64,000 bases of DNA, taken from contig NZ_VJOK01000001.1 of NCBI RefSeq assembly GCF_013302895.1, positions 3,312,447 through 3,376,446 of the forward strand. Reading direction: 5' to 3'. The position numbers were made by a program, and so were the translations under genes. This stretch comes from Streptomyces albus subsp. chlorinus (GTDB lineage: Bacteria; Actinomycetota; Actinomycetes; Streptomycetales; Streptomycetaceae). Below, one piece after another: positions 9,581 to 18,063 of this stretch. The notes under the pieces are model-generated. The model saw only the letters and a program-made list of their open reading frames with translations, did no database searches and was not told where the DNA came from. How positions within the stretch are numbered: position 1 is the stretch's first letter; each line of letters begins with the position of its first letter.

Positions 9581-10798
9581 GGAGGTGGCCGCAGGGGCCT
9601 TCGGCCGCTGCTCCTCCGGGGACGGCGGCACGGGCGCCTCCGGTGTGCGACGGCGTCCGTGCCGCAGATCCGGGAGGAGGGTGAGGACACCCAGGCCGGC
9701 CATGCCCACCCCGATCCACACGGGGGAGAGAAGCCCGAAGTGCGGGATGGCGGCGCCGCCGAGCGCGGAGCCGATGATGATGCCGAGGGTGATGCACGAG
9801 GAGTGGACGGTGTTGACCAGTGGACCGCTGTTGCCCGCGCGCTGGACACGGGCAGCCATCGCCGGGTTCATGGTGATGCCGACCAGTCCGATGGCCAGCA
9901 TGAAGACCACGGCGCCGACGCGGGACCCGGCCAGCAGGGCGAAGGCGGCGAGGAAGACGCCGTTGCTGACCAGTCCGACCAGCAGGACGGCGGTGGTGTG
10001 CCGGTCGGCGAGGCGGCCGACCACCACGTTGCCGACCAGGTTGGCCGCGCCGTAGGCGATCAGCAGCAGCGGCACGCTCCCGGACGAGAAGCCCGCGATC
10101 TCGGTGAGGATCGGGTTGAAGTAGCTGAACGCGGAGAACGTCGCACCGATGATCAAGGTGCTGGTGGAGAGCACCAGCCACAGCCGGCCGCTGCGGAAGA
10201 CGCCCAGTTCCTGGCGCAGCCCGCCCTCGGCCCCGCCCGCGTTCCGTCCCCGCTCCATCCGCGGCACCCGTACCAGCGTCAGCACGGCCGAGACCACCGT
10301 CATCGCCGTGACGGCCCAGAACGCGGCGCGCCAGCCGTACCGTTCGCCGACGAAGGTGGACAGCGGCAGCCCGAGGAGGGTGCCGAGCATCAGCCCGTTG
10401 AGTGCCGTGGAGACGGCGCGCCCGGCCTGTCCCGGGCGGGCGACGCGCACGCTGAGGGAGATCGCCGCACCGAGGAACGCGGACGAGGCGGTACCGGTGA
10501 CGAGCCGTGCGACGACCATCACCGCATAGTTGGGGGCGAAGGCGGCCAGGACGTTCCCGGCCAGGAAGATCCCGAACAGCAGCATCAGCGCCTGCTTCGG
10601 CCGCATCCGGAGCACCCCGGCGGCGAGGAGCGGTCCGCCGAACGCCATCGCGGCGGCGAACACGGTGACGAGATAGCCGACCTGCGAAATGCTGACGTCC
10701 AGGCCGTCGGCGATCTGCGGCATCAGCCCCGCGACGAGGAACTCGCTGGTGACCATGGAGAAGATCCCCGCGGCCATGAGATAGACGGTCAGTGGCAT
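9575..10798 (-). CDS. MFS exporter (DHA1 family)
   Basis: A 407-residue major facilitator protein with 12 predicted membrane segments. It opens MPLTVYLMAAGIFSMVTSEFLVAGLMPQIA, has the GQAGRAVSTALNGLMLGTLLGLPLSTF motif-C-like region typical of DHA1 drug/metabolite exporters, and ends in a basic Pro-rich tail closing TSC. It follows the TetR gene (10972-11568) in the same direction, separated by 173 bases. This is the usual arrangement of a repressed efflux pump, but the substrate is unknown. Confidence 0.87.
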   Translation of the reverse strand: MPLTVYLMAAGIFSMVTSEFLVAGLMPQIADGLDVSISQVGYLVTVFAAAMAFGGPLLAAGVLRMRPKQALMLLFGIFLAGNVLAAFAPNYAVMVVARLVTGTASSAFLGAAISLSVRVARPGQAGRAVSTALNGLMLGTLLGLPLSTFVGERYGWRAAFWAVTAMTVVSAVLTLVRVPRMERGRNAGGAEGGLRQELGVFRSGRLWLVLSTSTLIIGATFSAFSYFNPILTEIAGFSSGSVPLLLIAYGAANLVGNVVVGRLADRHTTAVLLVGLVSNGVFLAAFALLAGSRVGAVVFMLAIGLVGITMNPAMAARVQRAGNSGPLVNTVHSSCITLGIIIGSALGGAAIPHFGLLSPVWIGVGMAGLGVLTLLPDLRHGRRRTPEAPVPPSPEEQRPKAPAATSC

Positions 10799-10971
10799 GT
10801 GTGTCTCCCGAGTGGTCGGTGGTGTGGCGCCGACTTCGCACTAGTTATGGATGGATCAGTACAGAACTTGGCCAGAAAAAAGCCGCAGCGGCCGGCGGAC
10901 GTCTCACCCCCCACCCCCGCCGCCCCCCTCGGGGGGGCACCCCCCCCCCCCGGGAGAGAGCGCGCCACTCG
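10799..10971. promoter_or_regulatory. intergenic region between TetR and exporter genes with a C12 tract
   Basis: The exporter-proximal half (10840-10880) is relatively AT-rich and probably holds its promoter and a TetR operator; I could not define either precisely. The TetR-proximal half carries G7 (10931-10937) and C12 (10940-10951) tracts that can fold into a hairpin ending the tetR transcript. The mononucleotide tracts should be slippage-prone. Confidence 0.4.
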
Positions 10972-11568
10972 TCAGCTGCGAAGTGCCGTCATGGCGGTCG
11001 CGGCGATCCCCTCCAGCGCCGAGCGGTCGGCACCCCCCTGCCCGGAGACCCGCATGCCGCCGATGACGGCGTTCACGAACCGGGCGAGCACCTCGGGCTC
11101 CTGCCCGGCCGCGATCTCACCGGCCCGCTGCCCCGCCTCGATGACGCCGCGCAGCGACGCCAGCCGCGCCTCGAGATCCCGCGCCAGCAGCCGGTCGATC
11201 TCCGGGTCCCGCGCCGCCAGTTCGACGGTGGCGTTGACGGACAGGCACCCGATGCTGCGCCCGTCCCGGCGCTGCTCGACCTCCTGCTCGACGATCCGGG
11301 CGAACATCGCCTCGATCCGTTCCAGCGCGGGCCGCTCGGCCTGCTCCAGAATCTCCAGCTGCTTCGCGGTCATCGCCTCCAGATAGCGCGTCAACGCGCG
11401 CCGGAACAGATCGTGCTTGCTGTGGAAGGTGTTGTAGATGCTGCTGCGCCCCAGACCTGTCGCCTCGCACAGATCCTGGGTCGAGGTGGCTTCGTACCCC
11501 TTCTCCCAGAACGCGCGCATGGCCGCGTCCAGGGCCCGCTCCTCGTCGAACAACCTGGGTCGGGCCAT
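10972..11568 (-). CDS. TetR/AcrR family transcriptional regulator
   Basis: A 198-residue protein. The N-terminal helix-turn-helix MARPRLFDEERALDAAMRAFWEKGYEATSTQDLCEATGLGRSSIYNTFHSKHDLFRRAL fits TetR exactly at residues 1-60 (segments quoted: EKGYEATSTQDL, GLGRSSIYNTFHSK). The rest is an all-helical ligand domain of the TetR_C class with IGCLSVNATVELA. The start is the ATG at 11568. It probably represses the exporter downstream and itself. An imperfect GTTGT-ACAAC palindrome lies 16 bases before its start. Confidence 0.9.
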   Translation of the reverse strand: MARPRLFDEERALDAAMRAFWEKGYEATSTQDLCEATGLGRSSIYNTFHSKHDLFRRALTRYLEAMTAKQLEILEQAERPALERIEAMFARIVEQEVEQRRDGRSIGCLSVNATVELAARDPEIDRLLARDLEARLASLRGVIEAGQRAGEIAAGQEPEVLARFVNAVIGGMRVSGQGGADRSALEGIAATAMTALRS

Positions 11569-11584
11569 GAGCCGTACGGTAGCA

Positions 11585-11611
11585 GTTGTGTACCGCCCGA
11601 TCCAATACAAC
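11585..11611. promoter_or_regulatory. candidate TetR operator upstream of the regulator
   Basis: Twenty-seven bases begin GTTGTGTA and end ATACAAC, an imperfect inverted repeat (outer five positions perfect) just upstream of the TetR start codon. Its position suits autoregulation. No experimentally known site is matched. Confidence 0.4.
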
Positions 11612-11788
11612 GGGAAGCACCAACCGGAGCACACGCGGCCCGGACCCTCTCACCGCACATACCAGCCGGTCGGTATGGCGAGCACCTCAGCCCGGGACCC
11701 TCAGAACCCCCGGGAGCACTTCCCGGTCCTCCCGGCCCCCGCCCCGTCCCGGCCGGCCCCCGTCCCGGCCGGGTTCCGGCGGTCCGGC

Positions 11789-12589
11789 TCAGCCCATGTT
11801 CGGGTCACCCTTGATCAGCGCGAACGGCGCCCCCGCCAGGTCCTTCAGCATCGCGAGACGGCCCACCCCGGGCGCGTCCGTCGGCGGGATCATCACCGTG
11901 GCCCCGGCCCCGGTCGCCCTGGTGCATGTCGCGTCGCAGTCCTCCGTGGCGAAGTACGGATGCCACTCGGAGGCCGAGCCGGCGTCCCTGTTCTCCTGCG
12001 GGAGCTGCATGATGCCGCCCTGGCCGGTGTCCCCCTCCCGGCCGCCGCCCGGCACGGAGAAGACGGTGTAGACCAGGTCGTCACCCATCGACATGTCCTC
12101 GTAGCTCCAGGAGAAGACCGTCGTGTAGAAGTCCTTCGCCGCCGCCGCGTCCGTCGAGTACAGCTCCGTCCAGCACAGGGTCTCCGGCTCCATGACCACG
12201 TCGAGCCCCACCGTGTCCCCCGGCTGCCACACGCCGAAGTCCGCACCGGTCGGGTCCGAGAACTGGGCCATCCTGCCCGCGGTGAACACATCCATCGGCG
12301 CGGCCCTGACGGTGCCGCCCGCCCCCTCGACGGCGGCGCGGGTGGCGTCCGCGTCCCGCGTGTGGAAGTACGGCGTCCACGCCGGGCTCGCCCCCTCCTC
12401 CATCAGCGGGCCGACGGCCGCCACCGTCCTCCCCCCTCGCTGGAAGAACCCGTAGCCTCCCGCGTTCGGTCCTGCCGACTGGAACTCCCAGTCGAAGACG
12501 CTGGTGTAGAAGGCGACGGCGGCGTCAATGTCGGGCGCGCCCAGATCGAGCCAGTTCGGGGTACCCGGAACGAAGTCGGTCGTCAGCAT
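11789..12589 (-). CDS. VOC family protein, two glyoxalase-like domains
   Basis: A 266-residue protein with two tandem VOC (glyoxalase/bleomycin-resistance) modules. The first opens GTPNWLDLGAPDIDAAVAFY (about 8-120) and the second runs from the LCWTELYSTDAAAAKDFY segment (about 140-260). This is the architecture of the actinobacterial hydroxylase-annotated, Cfp30B-like proteins. Substrate and metal use are unknown; the family includes glyoxalases, dioxygenases and drug-binding proteins. The ATG at 12589 follows GGAGG at close spacing. It lies alone between the TetR region and the sensor-domain gene. Confidence 0.87.
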   Translation of the reverse strand: MLTTDFVPGTPNWLDLGAPDIDAAVAFYTSVFDWEFQSAGPNAGGYGFFQRGGRTVAAVGPLMEEGASPAWTPYFHTRDADATRAAVEGAGGTVRAAPMDVFTAGRMAQFSDPTGADFGVWQPGDTVGLDVVMEPETLCWTELYSTDAAAAKDFYTTVFSWSYEDMSMGDDLVYTVFSVPGGGREGDTGQGGIMQLPQENRDAGSASEWHPYFATEDCDATCTRATGAGATVMIPPTDAPGVGRLAMLKDLAGAPFALIKGDPNMG

Positions 12590-12879
12590 GCGGAACCTCC
12601 GGCGGGCGGGGCGGGTCTGCTGTCGTGCCTGCGGCGCGCGGCCCCCGGGGGGCCCGGCCTGGTGACGGAATCCGGTGGGCCTCGTACGAAACCACGCGCG
12701 TCCCGGCTCTCCCAGCCAGCATGGCAGCAGTCGCGCCCGCTCGCCGCTCGGGAGCCGGCCCGCGACCGTGGTCGTGGTCGTGGCCGTGGCCGTGGCCGGT
12801 GGGGATGCGGCCGTGCCCGATGGGCTGCGACTCGCTCCCGGCGGTACCGCCGCCCGCCGACCGGCGCTCCGCGCCGGCC

Positions 12880-13563
12880 TCAGATCTCGCCGCGCCGCAG
12901 CAGCACCCGGCCGAGCCCCGTCTGCGTGACCGTGAGCCCACGCACCATCGGGACCGTCGACACCAGGAAGAACACGCCGACGGCCGTGTTGAACAGGATG
13001 TCGGCACCGCGCCCCGAGACGCCGAAGGCGAGGTCCATCAGGCCGTCGTTGCCGTCCCGGGGTATCGACCAGGACCACAGGCCGTAGGTCAGCCCGCCCA
13101 CGCCGCCCACCAGCCAGACCAGCGTGAAGCAGAAGCTCACCAGCCGCACCGGGAAGGCGAGCACGGCGTGGACCAGGTCGCGCCACGCCTGCGGATCCCG
13201 CACCGTGGCCCAGCGTCCGCCGCGCCGCCCGCCCTGCCCCGCCGCGGACGTCCCCGACCGCAGCGGCCGGCCGGTGACGGTGGCGATGTGGTCGGCCTCC
13301 ACCCGGGCCAGATAGCGCGCCATCGAGAGCGTCGCGGCCAGGACGGGAAGCCCGATGTAGAGGATCAGCGTGGAGGCGCCGAGCGCGAAGCCGGCGATCA
13401 TCAACACGAACGAGGCGATGCCCAGCGGCAGTCCGGAGAGCAGATAGCCCACCTCGCGGCCGAAGCGCCCCCCGCGGCCGTCACGGTCGGCGGGAACCGT
13501 CGGTGCCGACTGCTGCGCCGGCGGGCCGGTCTGGCTGTACGCGGAGTGCGTCGTCGTTGTCAT
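12880..13563 (-). CDS. sensor domain-containing membrane protein (orphan)
   Basis: A 227-residue protein with a hydrophilic Gln/Pro-rich start, a pair of membrane segments (GIASFVLMIAGFALGASTLILYIGLPVL, quoted in parts), a cytoplasmic middle and a second pair (FPVRLVSFCFTLVWLVGG; ILFNTAVGVFFLVSTVPM). This is the actinobacterial Sensor module (PF13796-like) usually found at the N-terminus of LuxR-type histidine kinases. Here it stands alone, with no kinase or regulator next to it. A perfect 10-bp palindrome lies 28 bases before the start. Confidence 0.75.
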   Translation of the reverse strand: MTTTTHSAYSQTGPPAQQSAPTVPADRDGRGGRFGREVGYLLSGLPLGIASFVLMIAGFALGASTLILYIGLPVLAATLSMARYLARVEADHIATVTGRPLRSGTSAAGQGGRRGGRWATVRDPQAWRDLVHAVLAFPVRLVSFCFTLVWLVGGVGGLTYGLWSWSIPRDGNDGLMDLAFGVSGRGADILFNTAVGVFFLVSTVPMVRGLTVTQTGLGRVLLRRGEI

Positions 13564-13590
13564 GCCTCCACTCTCGCCACCCGGCGGGCC

Positions 13591-13612
13591 GGGTCCCAGC
13601 CAGCTGGGACCC
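13591..13612. promoter_or_regulatory. perfect palindrome upstream of the sensor-domain gene
   Basis: GGGTCCCAGC and its exact complement GCTGGGACCC are separated by two bases. It lies between the sensor-domain start and its likely promoter, where an operator would sit. As RNA it would form a tight hairpin in the leader. Confidence 0.5.
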
Positions 13613-13661
13613 GTATCGAAGGTGTACCTAGCACTACCCCCGAGGCCCGCCGGTCCGCCGC

Positions 13662-14057
13662 TCAGCGCACGGTCACCTTCACCACGTTCGAGGGCTGCTC
13701 CCCGACGAGCGTACGGATCTCGTTGCCGCCCTTGATGCCGAGCTTCACGCGTATCGAGTAGTCCAGCGACCGGTTCACCGACGAGGTGCCCGGCAGCGTC
13801 TTCCAGGTGTCTCGCTGCTTCTGCTGGAGGCGCACGGTAGTTCCGGCCTTGATCCCCGTCACCTTCCCCCGCAGCCGGAACTGCTCCCACTGCTTCACAT
13901 CGGTCCGGTCGGCAGTGACGGTGTTGGTCTTGGCGGCCGTTGTGGACGCGGCCGAGGTGTCCGCCGGCGCGGCGGTCGCCGTGGCGGCACCCGCACCGAC
14001 CAGCCCGGCGGCCACGAGGCCGGCAACGGCGGTACGGAGGCGAAGAGTTGGGGCCAT
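13662..14057 (-). CDS. secreted hypothetical protein (beta-rich)
   Basis: A 131-residue protein starting with a Sec signal peptide (MAPTLRLRTAVAGLVAAGLVGAGAA, cleaved after an Ala-rich TATAAP). The mature part is about 95 residues with alternating strands (FRLRGKVTGIKAGTTVRLQQK, SLDYSIRVKLGIKGG). It resembles an immunoglobulin-like or fibronectin-like module, but I do not recognise the family. I chose ATG 14057 because GGGAAG sits about 7 bases upstream; an ATG at 14078 is possible. No neighbour suggests a function. Confidence 0.72.
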   Translation of the reverse strand: MAPTLRLRTAVAGLVAAGLVGAGAATATAAPADTSAASTTAAKTNTVTADRTDVKQWEQFRLRGKVTGIKAGTTVRLQQKQRDTWKTLPGTSSVNRSLDYSIRVKLGIKGGNEIRTLVGEQPSNVVKVTVR

Positions 14058-14317
14058 ATCTGCACTTCCCGTTCTCATGAGGACGCTGATGGAAGCCCGT
14101 AACAGCGGCGCTTTCACGGGCGTTTCAGACCTTACCGCCCACAGGCCCGAATACTCCACAGAAACAGACGAACGGAAAATCAGCCCATGTTCATGCCCTG
14201 TTCGGTACACCGCCGACCGGCTCACCACGCGGCGGAGCGGGTGGGAGGGTGTTCCTCCGACCCGCTCCGGGTGTCGCATGCGTGTGTGGTGTTGTGGGGT
14301 CGCCGTTGGGTGTCGGC

Positions 14318-14890
14318 TCAGTAGGCGGAGTCGACGTTGTCCATGGAGCCGTAGCGGTCGGCGGCGTAGTTGCAGGCGGCGACGATGTTGGCGACCGGGT
14401 CGGTGAGCTTGTCGGCGGTTCCCTTGACGTGGTACTGGTCGAAGGTGGGCTGGATCACCTGGAGCAGGCCCTTGGAGGGGATGCCCTTCCGGGCGTTGAT
14501 GTCCCAGTCGTTGACGGCGTCGGGGTCGCCGGCCGACTCGCGGATGATGTTGCGCTTGATGCCGTCGTAGGAGCCGGGGATGCCGTGCTTCTTCATGATC
14601 GCCATCGCCTCGCGGATCCACCCGTCCAGGTTGTCCGGGTAGTCCTTGGCCTCGCCCTTGTCCTTGGCCTCGCTCTTGGCCTTGGCGGCGTTGGCGGCCT
14701 GGGTGGTGACGGACTTGGCCATCGAGGCGGCGGAGGCGGTGCCCGCGATGTCGACGCTCGGGGTGGCGGGTTTGGTCTCGGGCTGGGTGGCGGCGTGGGC
14801 GGTGCCGGTCAGGGCCGCGGTGGCGATGCCGGCGGCGCCCAGGGTGGTCAGTCCGGCGGTGGCGATGCGGGACTTGAGAGCGGTACGCAT
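14318..14890 (-). CDS. secreted transglycosylase SLT domain protein
   Basis: A 190-residue protein with a signal peptide (ATAGLTTLGAAGIATAALTGTAHA) and a Lys/Ala/Glu-rich spacer (about 45-85). A compact lytic-transglycosylase domain follows: NIIRESAGDP carries the catalytic Glu, KGLLQVIQPTFDQYH the conserved GLLQ motif, and NIVAACNYAADRYGS the end of the fold. Such enzymes cleave the glycan strand of peptidoglycan. The Streptomyces relatives are short secreted proteins like this one. The start is ATG at 14890. It stands alone with its own long upstream region. Confidence 0.9.
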   Translation of the reverse strand: MRTALKSRIATAGLTTLGAAGIATAALTGTAHAATQPETKPATPSVDIAGTASAASMAKSVTTQAANAAKAKSEAKDKGEAKDYPDNLDGWIREAMAIMKKHGIPGSYDGIKRNIIRESAGDPDAVNDWDINARKGIPSKGLLQVIQPTFDQYHVKGTADKLTDPVANIVAACNYAADRYGSMDNVDSAY

Positions 14891-15200
14891 GCGAGCGGAG
14901 TGCCTTTCGTGGGGGGACTTGTCCGGCCGCGTCGTCCCGGGCGGCTGCCCGGTCTCCTCGCGACCTGGCACCCACCCTGCGGACCGGCTCCCCACCGGCA
15001 CAAATATGTGACGTACTATCCAGAATCGTCTGAAACCAGCACCCCACCGGATAACCCCATGTGGGGCGAATCGGACATCCTAGGCTGCTTCGTATGTGAC
15101 CTGGCCCCTATGGGCGCCCTCACAACCAGCCCCCCACCAACCCCCCACACCCCCACCCACCGCCAAGAGACCGAGCACACTCCGTCACCGGAATTCAGCC
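14891..15200. other. upstream region of the SLT gene, no gene seen
   Basis: The 310 bases hold the promoter and leader of the transglycosylase gene on the minus strand. They contain a CCCC-AT-GTGGGG style small hairpin near 15054-15066, a relatively AT-rich stretch at 15003-15035 suited to a promoter, and a C/A-rich run (15120-15180). I looked for a cyclic-di-AMP riboswitch, which precedes some actinobacterial wall-hydrolase genes, and did not find its conserved core in the right orientation. Confidence 0.4.
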
Positions 15201-15533
15201 TCAGCGACGCGGTGCGTACATGATCATGGCCATTCCCGCGAGGCAGACCAGGGCCCCGAGGACGTCGAAGCGGTCTGGGCGGTAGCCGTCGGCCACCATG
15301 CCCCAGGCCAGGGACCCCGCGACGAAGACGCCGCCGTACGCGGCCAGCACGCGCCCGAAGTCCGCGTCCGGCTGGAGCGTGGCGACGAAGCCGTAGAGCC
15401 CCAGCGCGGCGACCCCGCCGCCGGTCCACGCCCACCCCCGGTGCTCCCTCACCCCTTGCCACACCAGCCACGCTCCCCCGATCTCCAGCAGTGCGGCGGC
15501 GACGAACAGGGCGAGGGAGCGGAGAGTGAGCAC
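15201..15533 (-). CDS. YnfA family (UPF0060) membrane protein
   Basis: A 110-residue protein with four membrane segments, the family length. [49 protein letters not shown] and [17 protein letters not shown] are diagnostic UPF0060 blocks. YnfA proteins belong near the small multidrug resistance superfamily and likely form dimeric transporters, but the native substrate is unknown. Start GTG at 15533. Convergent with nothing and separate from the monooxygenase gene downstream by 91 bases. Confidence 0.9.
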   Translation of the reverse strand: MLTLRSLALFVAAALLEIGGAWLVWQGVREHRGWAWTGGGVAALGLYGFVATLQPDADFGRVLAAYGGVFVAGSLAWGMVADGYRPDRFDVLGALVCLAGMAMIMYAPRR

Positions 15534-15624
15534 GTCACGAGTCTCTCAACGCGCCCCCTTCCCCTGCCCGTCACCCCGCTGGACGGCCGGCTGTCCGTCA
15601 CCCCGCCAGGAGGCCGGCTGTCCG

Positions 15625-16761
15625 TCACTCCGCCAGGACGTCCAGCGAGAGGGCGTTCTTCGCCCGCTCCAGGGACTCCTCCGAGGCCCCCTGGCCGGGC
15701 TCCTCGGCCGCCAGCTCCCGGTTCTCGGTCGCCAGGGCCTGGTTCCGGGCGACGAAGGGGGCGAGGCGCTGCTCGTAGCGGGGGAAGGCGACGGCGGGGT
15801 CGGCGCAGCGGCGCAGCTCGTCCGCCAGGACGTACGCGCCGGCCAGGGCCAGGCTGGTGCCCTGCCCGGACAGCGGGGAGGGGCAGTAGCCCGCGTCACC
15901 GACGAGCGCGACGCGGCCCCGCGCCCAGTGATCCAGGCGCACCTGTGCCATGGCGTCGAAGAAGAAGTCGGGTGACGTGCGCATGGCCTCCAGCAGCTTC
16001 GGGGTGTGCCCCTTGAGAGGGGCCATATGGGCGGCGAGCAGCGCCTTCTGCTGCTCCACATCGCGGTGGTCGTAGTCGAGCGGCCGCGAGGTGAAGCCGA
16101 GGGTGGCCCGCAGCTGGGTGTTGCCCCGCGCGGGGTAGAGGCAGTAGCCGGCGCCCTCTCCCTGAGCCCATATCTGCCAGTCCTGGAGACCCAGGAAGTT
16201 GTCGGTGGTGAAGACGGCCAGGTGGGAGCCGAGGTGGTGCAAGCAGCCCGCCTCGGGGCCGAAGGCCAGGCGGCGGACCGCGGAGTGCAGTCCGTCCGCA
16301 CCCACGACGTAGTCGAACGTGCGGCGGGCGCCGGAGGCGAAGGTGGTGCGGACTCCTGCCGGTTCCTGGTCGAGCCCGGTCAGGGAGTCGCCGAAGAGGA
16401 ACTCGGCGTCCTCGCGGACACTTCGGTGGAGCAGCGCCGTCAGATCCTCACGCAGCAGTTCGATGTCGTCGCTGTCCAGCCGGCCGCCGCTGAGTGTCAT
16501 CTCGGTCGTCCGCCACAGCTCGTTGCCGTCCCCGTCGTGCATCGACATGCCCCGCAGACGGGTGCGCATCCGGCGGGCCTCGTCGAGGAGGCCCATGCGG
16601 GCGAGCACCTCCAGCGCCACGCCGCGCACGTCGATGGCGTGGCCGCCGGGGCGTACGGCGGGGGCGCGCTCGACGACGGTCGGCGCGAAGCCGTGGGTGC
16701 GGAGCAGGCGGGCGAGGGCAAGACCGGCGACGCCGGCACCGGAGATGAGGACCGTCTTCAT
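15625..16761 (-). CDS. FAD-dependent monooxygenase (PHBH/TetX-like)
   Basis: A 378-residue class A flavoprotein monooxygenase. The Rossmann GxGxxG is in ISGAGVAGLALARLL at the N-terminus, the DG motif region is DYVVGADGLHSAVRRL, and the GD motif is GRVALVGDAGYCPSPLSGQG, followed by a LADEL helix. Such enzymes hydroxylate aromatic or polycyclic compounds with NAD(P)H and oxygen; the relatives include TetX and antibiotic-tailoring enzymes, and the substrate is unknown. It diverges from the GntR-TetR regulator, and twin operators between the genes suggest that regulator controls it. Confidence 0.88.
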   Translation of the reverse strand: MKTVLISGAGVAGLALARLLRTHGFAPTVVERAPAVRPGGHAIDVRGVALEVLARMGLLDEARRMRTRLRGMSMHDGDGNELWRTTEMTLSGGRLDSDDIELLREDLTALLHRSVREDAEFLFGDSLTGLDQEPAGVRTTFASGARRTFDYVVGADGLHSAVRRLAFGPEAGCLHHLGSHLAVFTTDNFLGLQDWQIWAQGEGAGYCLYPARGNTQLRATLGFTSRPLDYDHRDVEQQKALLAAHMAPLKGHTPKLLEAMRTSPDFFFDAMAQVRLDHWARGRVALVGDAGYCPSPLSGQGTSLALAGAYVLADELRRCADPAVAFPRYEQRLAPFVARNQALATENRELAAEEPGQGASEESLERAKNALSLDVLAE

Positions 16762-16857
16762 GGCGTTCTCCTTCGTACGCTGTACGCACTCTGCGGACAG
16801 CTTCGCGCACTGAATGTACGGCGTACGCAGCCTGCCGCCAACCGGCTGGTTACCGTT

Positions 16858-16930
16858 CTGTACTAGGGCAGTTGAGCAGCACCGCACCCGGTCGGCCCTC
16901 TTCACCCTGCTAGCCTCTGTCCTAGTACAG
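16858..16930. promoter_or_regulatory. paired inverted operators between monooxygenase and regulator
   Basis: CTGTACTAGGGCAG (16858-16871) and CTGTCCTAGTACAG (16917-16930) are the same 14-base site in opposite orientation, 13 of 14 positions identical. Each contains TAGTAC in the position of a -10 element for the gene it faces; for the regulator, TTCACC lies 16 bases upstream of it. A regulator bound to both would shut both promoters. Confidence 0.6.
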
Positions 16931-16949
16931 CTGGCCGAGGAGACGCCTT

Positions 16950-18023
16950 GTGACCCACCCCACACCCCCCTATCTGCGCATCGCCTCCGAGCTGCGGCGG
17001 CGCATCGCCGCAGGAGAGCTGGCACCGGGCGACCGGGTGCCCTCCACCCGGCAGCTCGCCCGCGAGTGGAACGTCGCGCTCGCCACGGCGACCAAGGCGC
17101 TGACGGCGCTGCGCCTGGAAGGGCTGGTGGAGGCCCGCCCACGGGCGGGCACGGTGGTCGCCCCCAAGGCCCCCGGCTCCGGACTCCACCGCCCGGAAGC
17201 CGCACCCGCCGCACCGCCGGCCGGCGCACCGTCAACCGCCGCGCCGTCAACCGCCGCACCGCAGCCCGCCGGCGAGCAGGGCAAGGGCCGTGAGCGGAGC
17301 AGGGGCGGTGAGCAGGGCCGCGACCGGGAGCTGACCCGCGACCGCGTCGTACGCGCCGCCATCGAGATCGCCGACGCCGAAGGGATGGGCGCCCTCTCGA
17401 TGCGCGGCGTGGCCGCCCGTCTCGGCAGCGCCACGATGGCTGCCTATCGCCATGTGAACGGCAAGGACGATCTCGTGCTTCTGATGGCGGACGCCGTGCT
17501 GGGCGAACTCCCCCTGCCGCCGCGCGACGCCGGCGAGCCGGCGGCGGACTGGCGCGCCCGGCTGGCACTGGGCGCCCGTTCGCTGTGGGAGCTGCACCGC
17601 GCGCACCCGTGGCTGGCCCAGATCGGCCCGCTGACCCGTCCGCTCCTCCTGCCGAACCTGATGCGGTACTCCGAGTGGATGCTCGGCGCGCTGGACGGCC
17701 ACGGCCTGCCACCGACCACCATGTTCAACCTCAACGTGCTGCTCTACAGCCACATCCAGGGGCTGGCCGTCCAGTGGGAGCGGGAGAACGCCGCGCGGGG
17801 CAGCACCGGCCTCACCGAGCAGGAGTGGCTGGACCAGCAGGCCGGAGCCCTTACGTCGCTGATCGCCTCCGGCGCCTACCCGACCTTCACCCGCCTCCTC
17901 GAAACGCTCGGCGAGGACGGCTACGACCTGCGGCTGGACGAGTTGTTCGAGCTGGGTCTCGCCACCTTCCTCGACGGGGTGGCCGGACTCGTGGAGGGCG
18001 GGGGTGGCGGGGCTCGTCGGTAA
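16950..18023 (+). CDS. GntR-TetR hybrid transcriptional regulator
   Basis: A 357-residue protein with two DNA-binding modules. Residues 1-70 are a GntR winged helix (YLRIASELRRRIAAGELAPGDR, PSTRQLAREWNVALATATKAL). A low-complexity Pro/Ala then Arg/Gly/Glu linker covers about 75-125. Residues 130-180 are a TetR helix-turn-helix (VVRAAIEIADAEGMGALSMRGVAARLGSATMAAYRHVNGKDDL, in parts), and the remainder is the matching TetR C-terminal ligand domain. The architecture is known in actinobacteria. GTG 16950 starts the gene just after the operator at 16917. It probably controls the divergent monooxygenase and itself. Confidence 0.9.
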   Translation: MTHPTPPYLRIASELRRRIAAGELAPGDRVPSTRQLAREWNVALATATKALTALRLEGLVEARPRAGTVVAPKAPGSGLHRPEAAPAAPPAGAPSTAAPSTAAPQPAGEQGKGRERSRGGEQGRDRELTRDRVVRAAIEIADAEGMGALSMRGVAARLGSATMAAYRHVNGKDDLVLLMADAVLGELPLPPRDAGEPAADWRARLALGARSLWELHRAHPWLAQIGPLTRPLLLPNLMRYSEWMLGALDGHGLPPTTMFNLNVLLYSHIQGLAVQWERENAARGSTGLTEQEWLDQQAGALTSLIASGAYPTFTRLLETLGEDGYDLRLDELFELGLATFLDGVAGLVEGGGGGARR

Positions 18024-18063
18024 TTCGTTCGACGTTCCCGTCCCGCTTCGGCAGTCTCCCGTC

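Noticed and set aside
14891..15080. Possible cyclic-di-AMP riboswitch before the SLT transglycosylase
   Set aside because: Such riboswitches precede wall-hydrolase genes in actinobacteria, and a GGGGCGAATC-like word exists at 15061, but it is on the wrong strand and the remaining core is absent.
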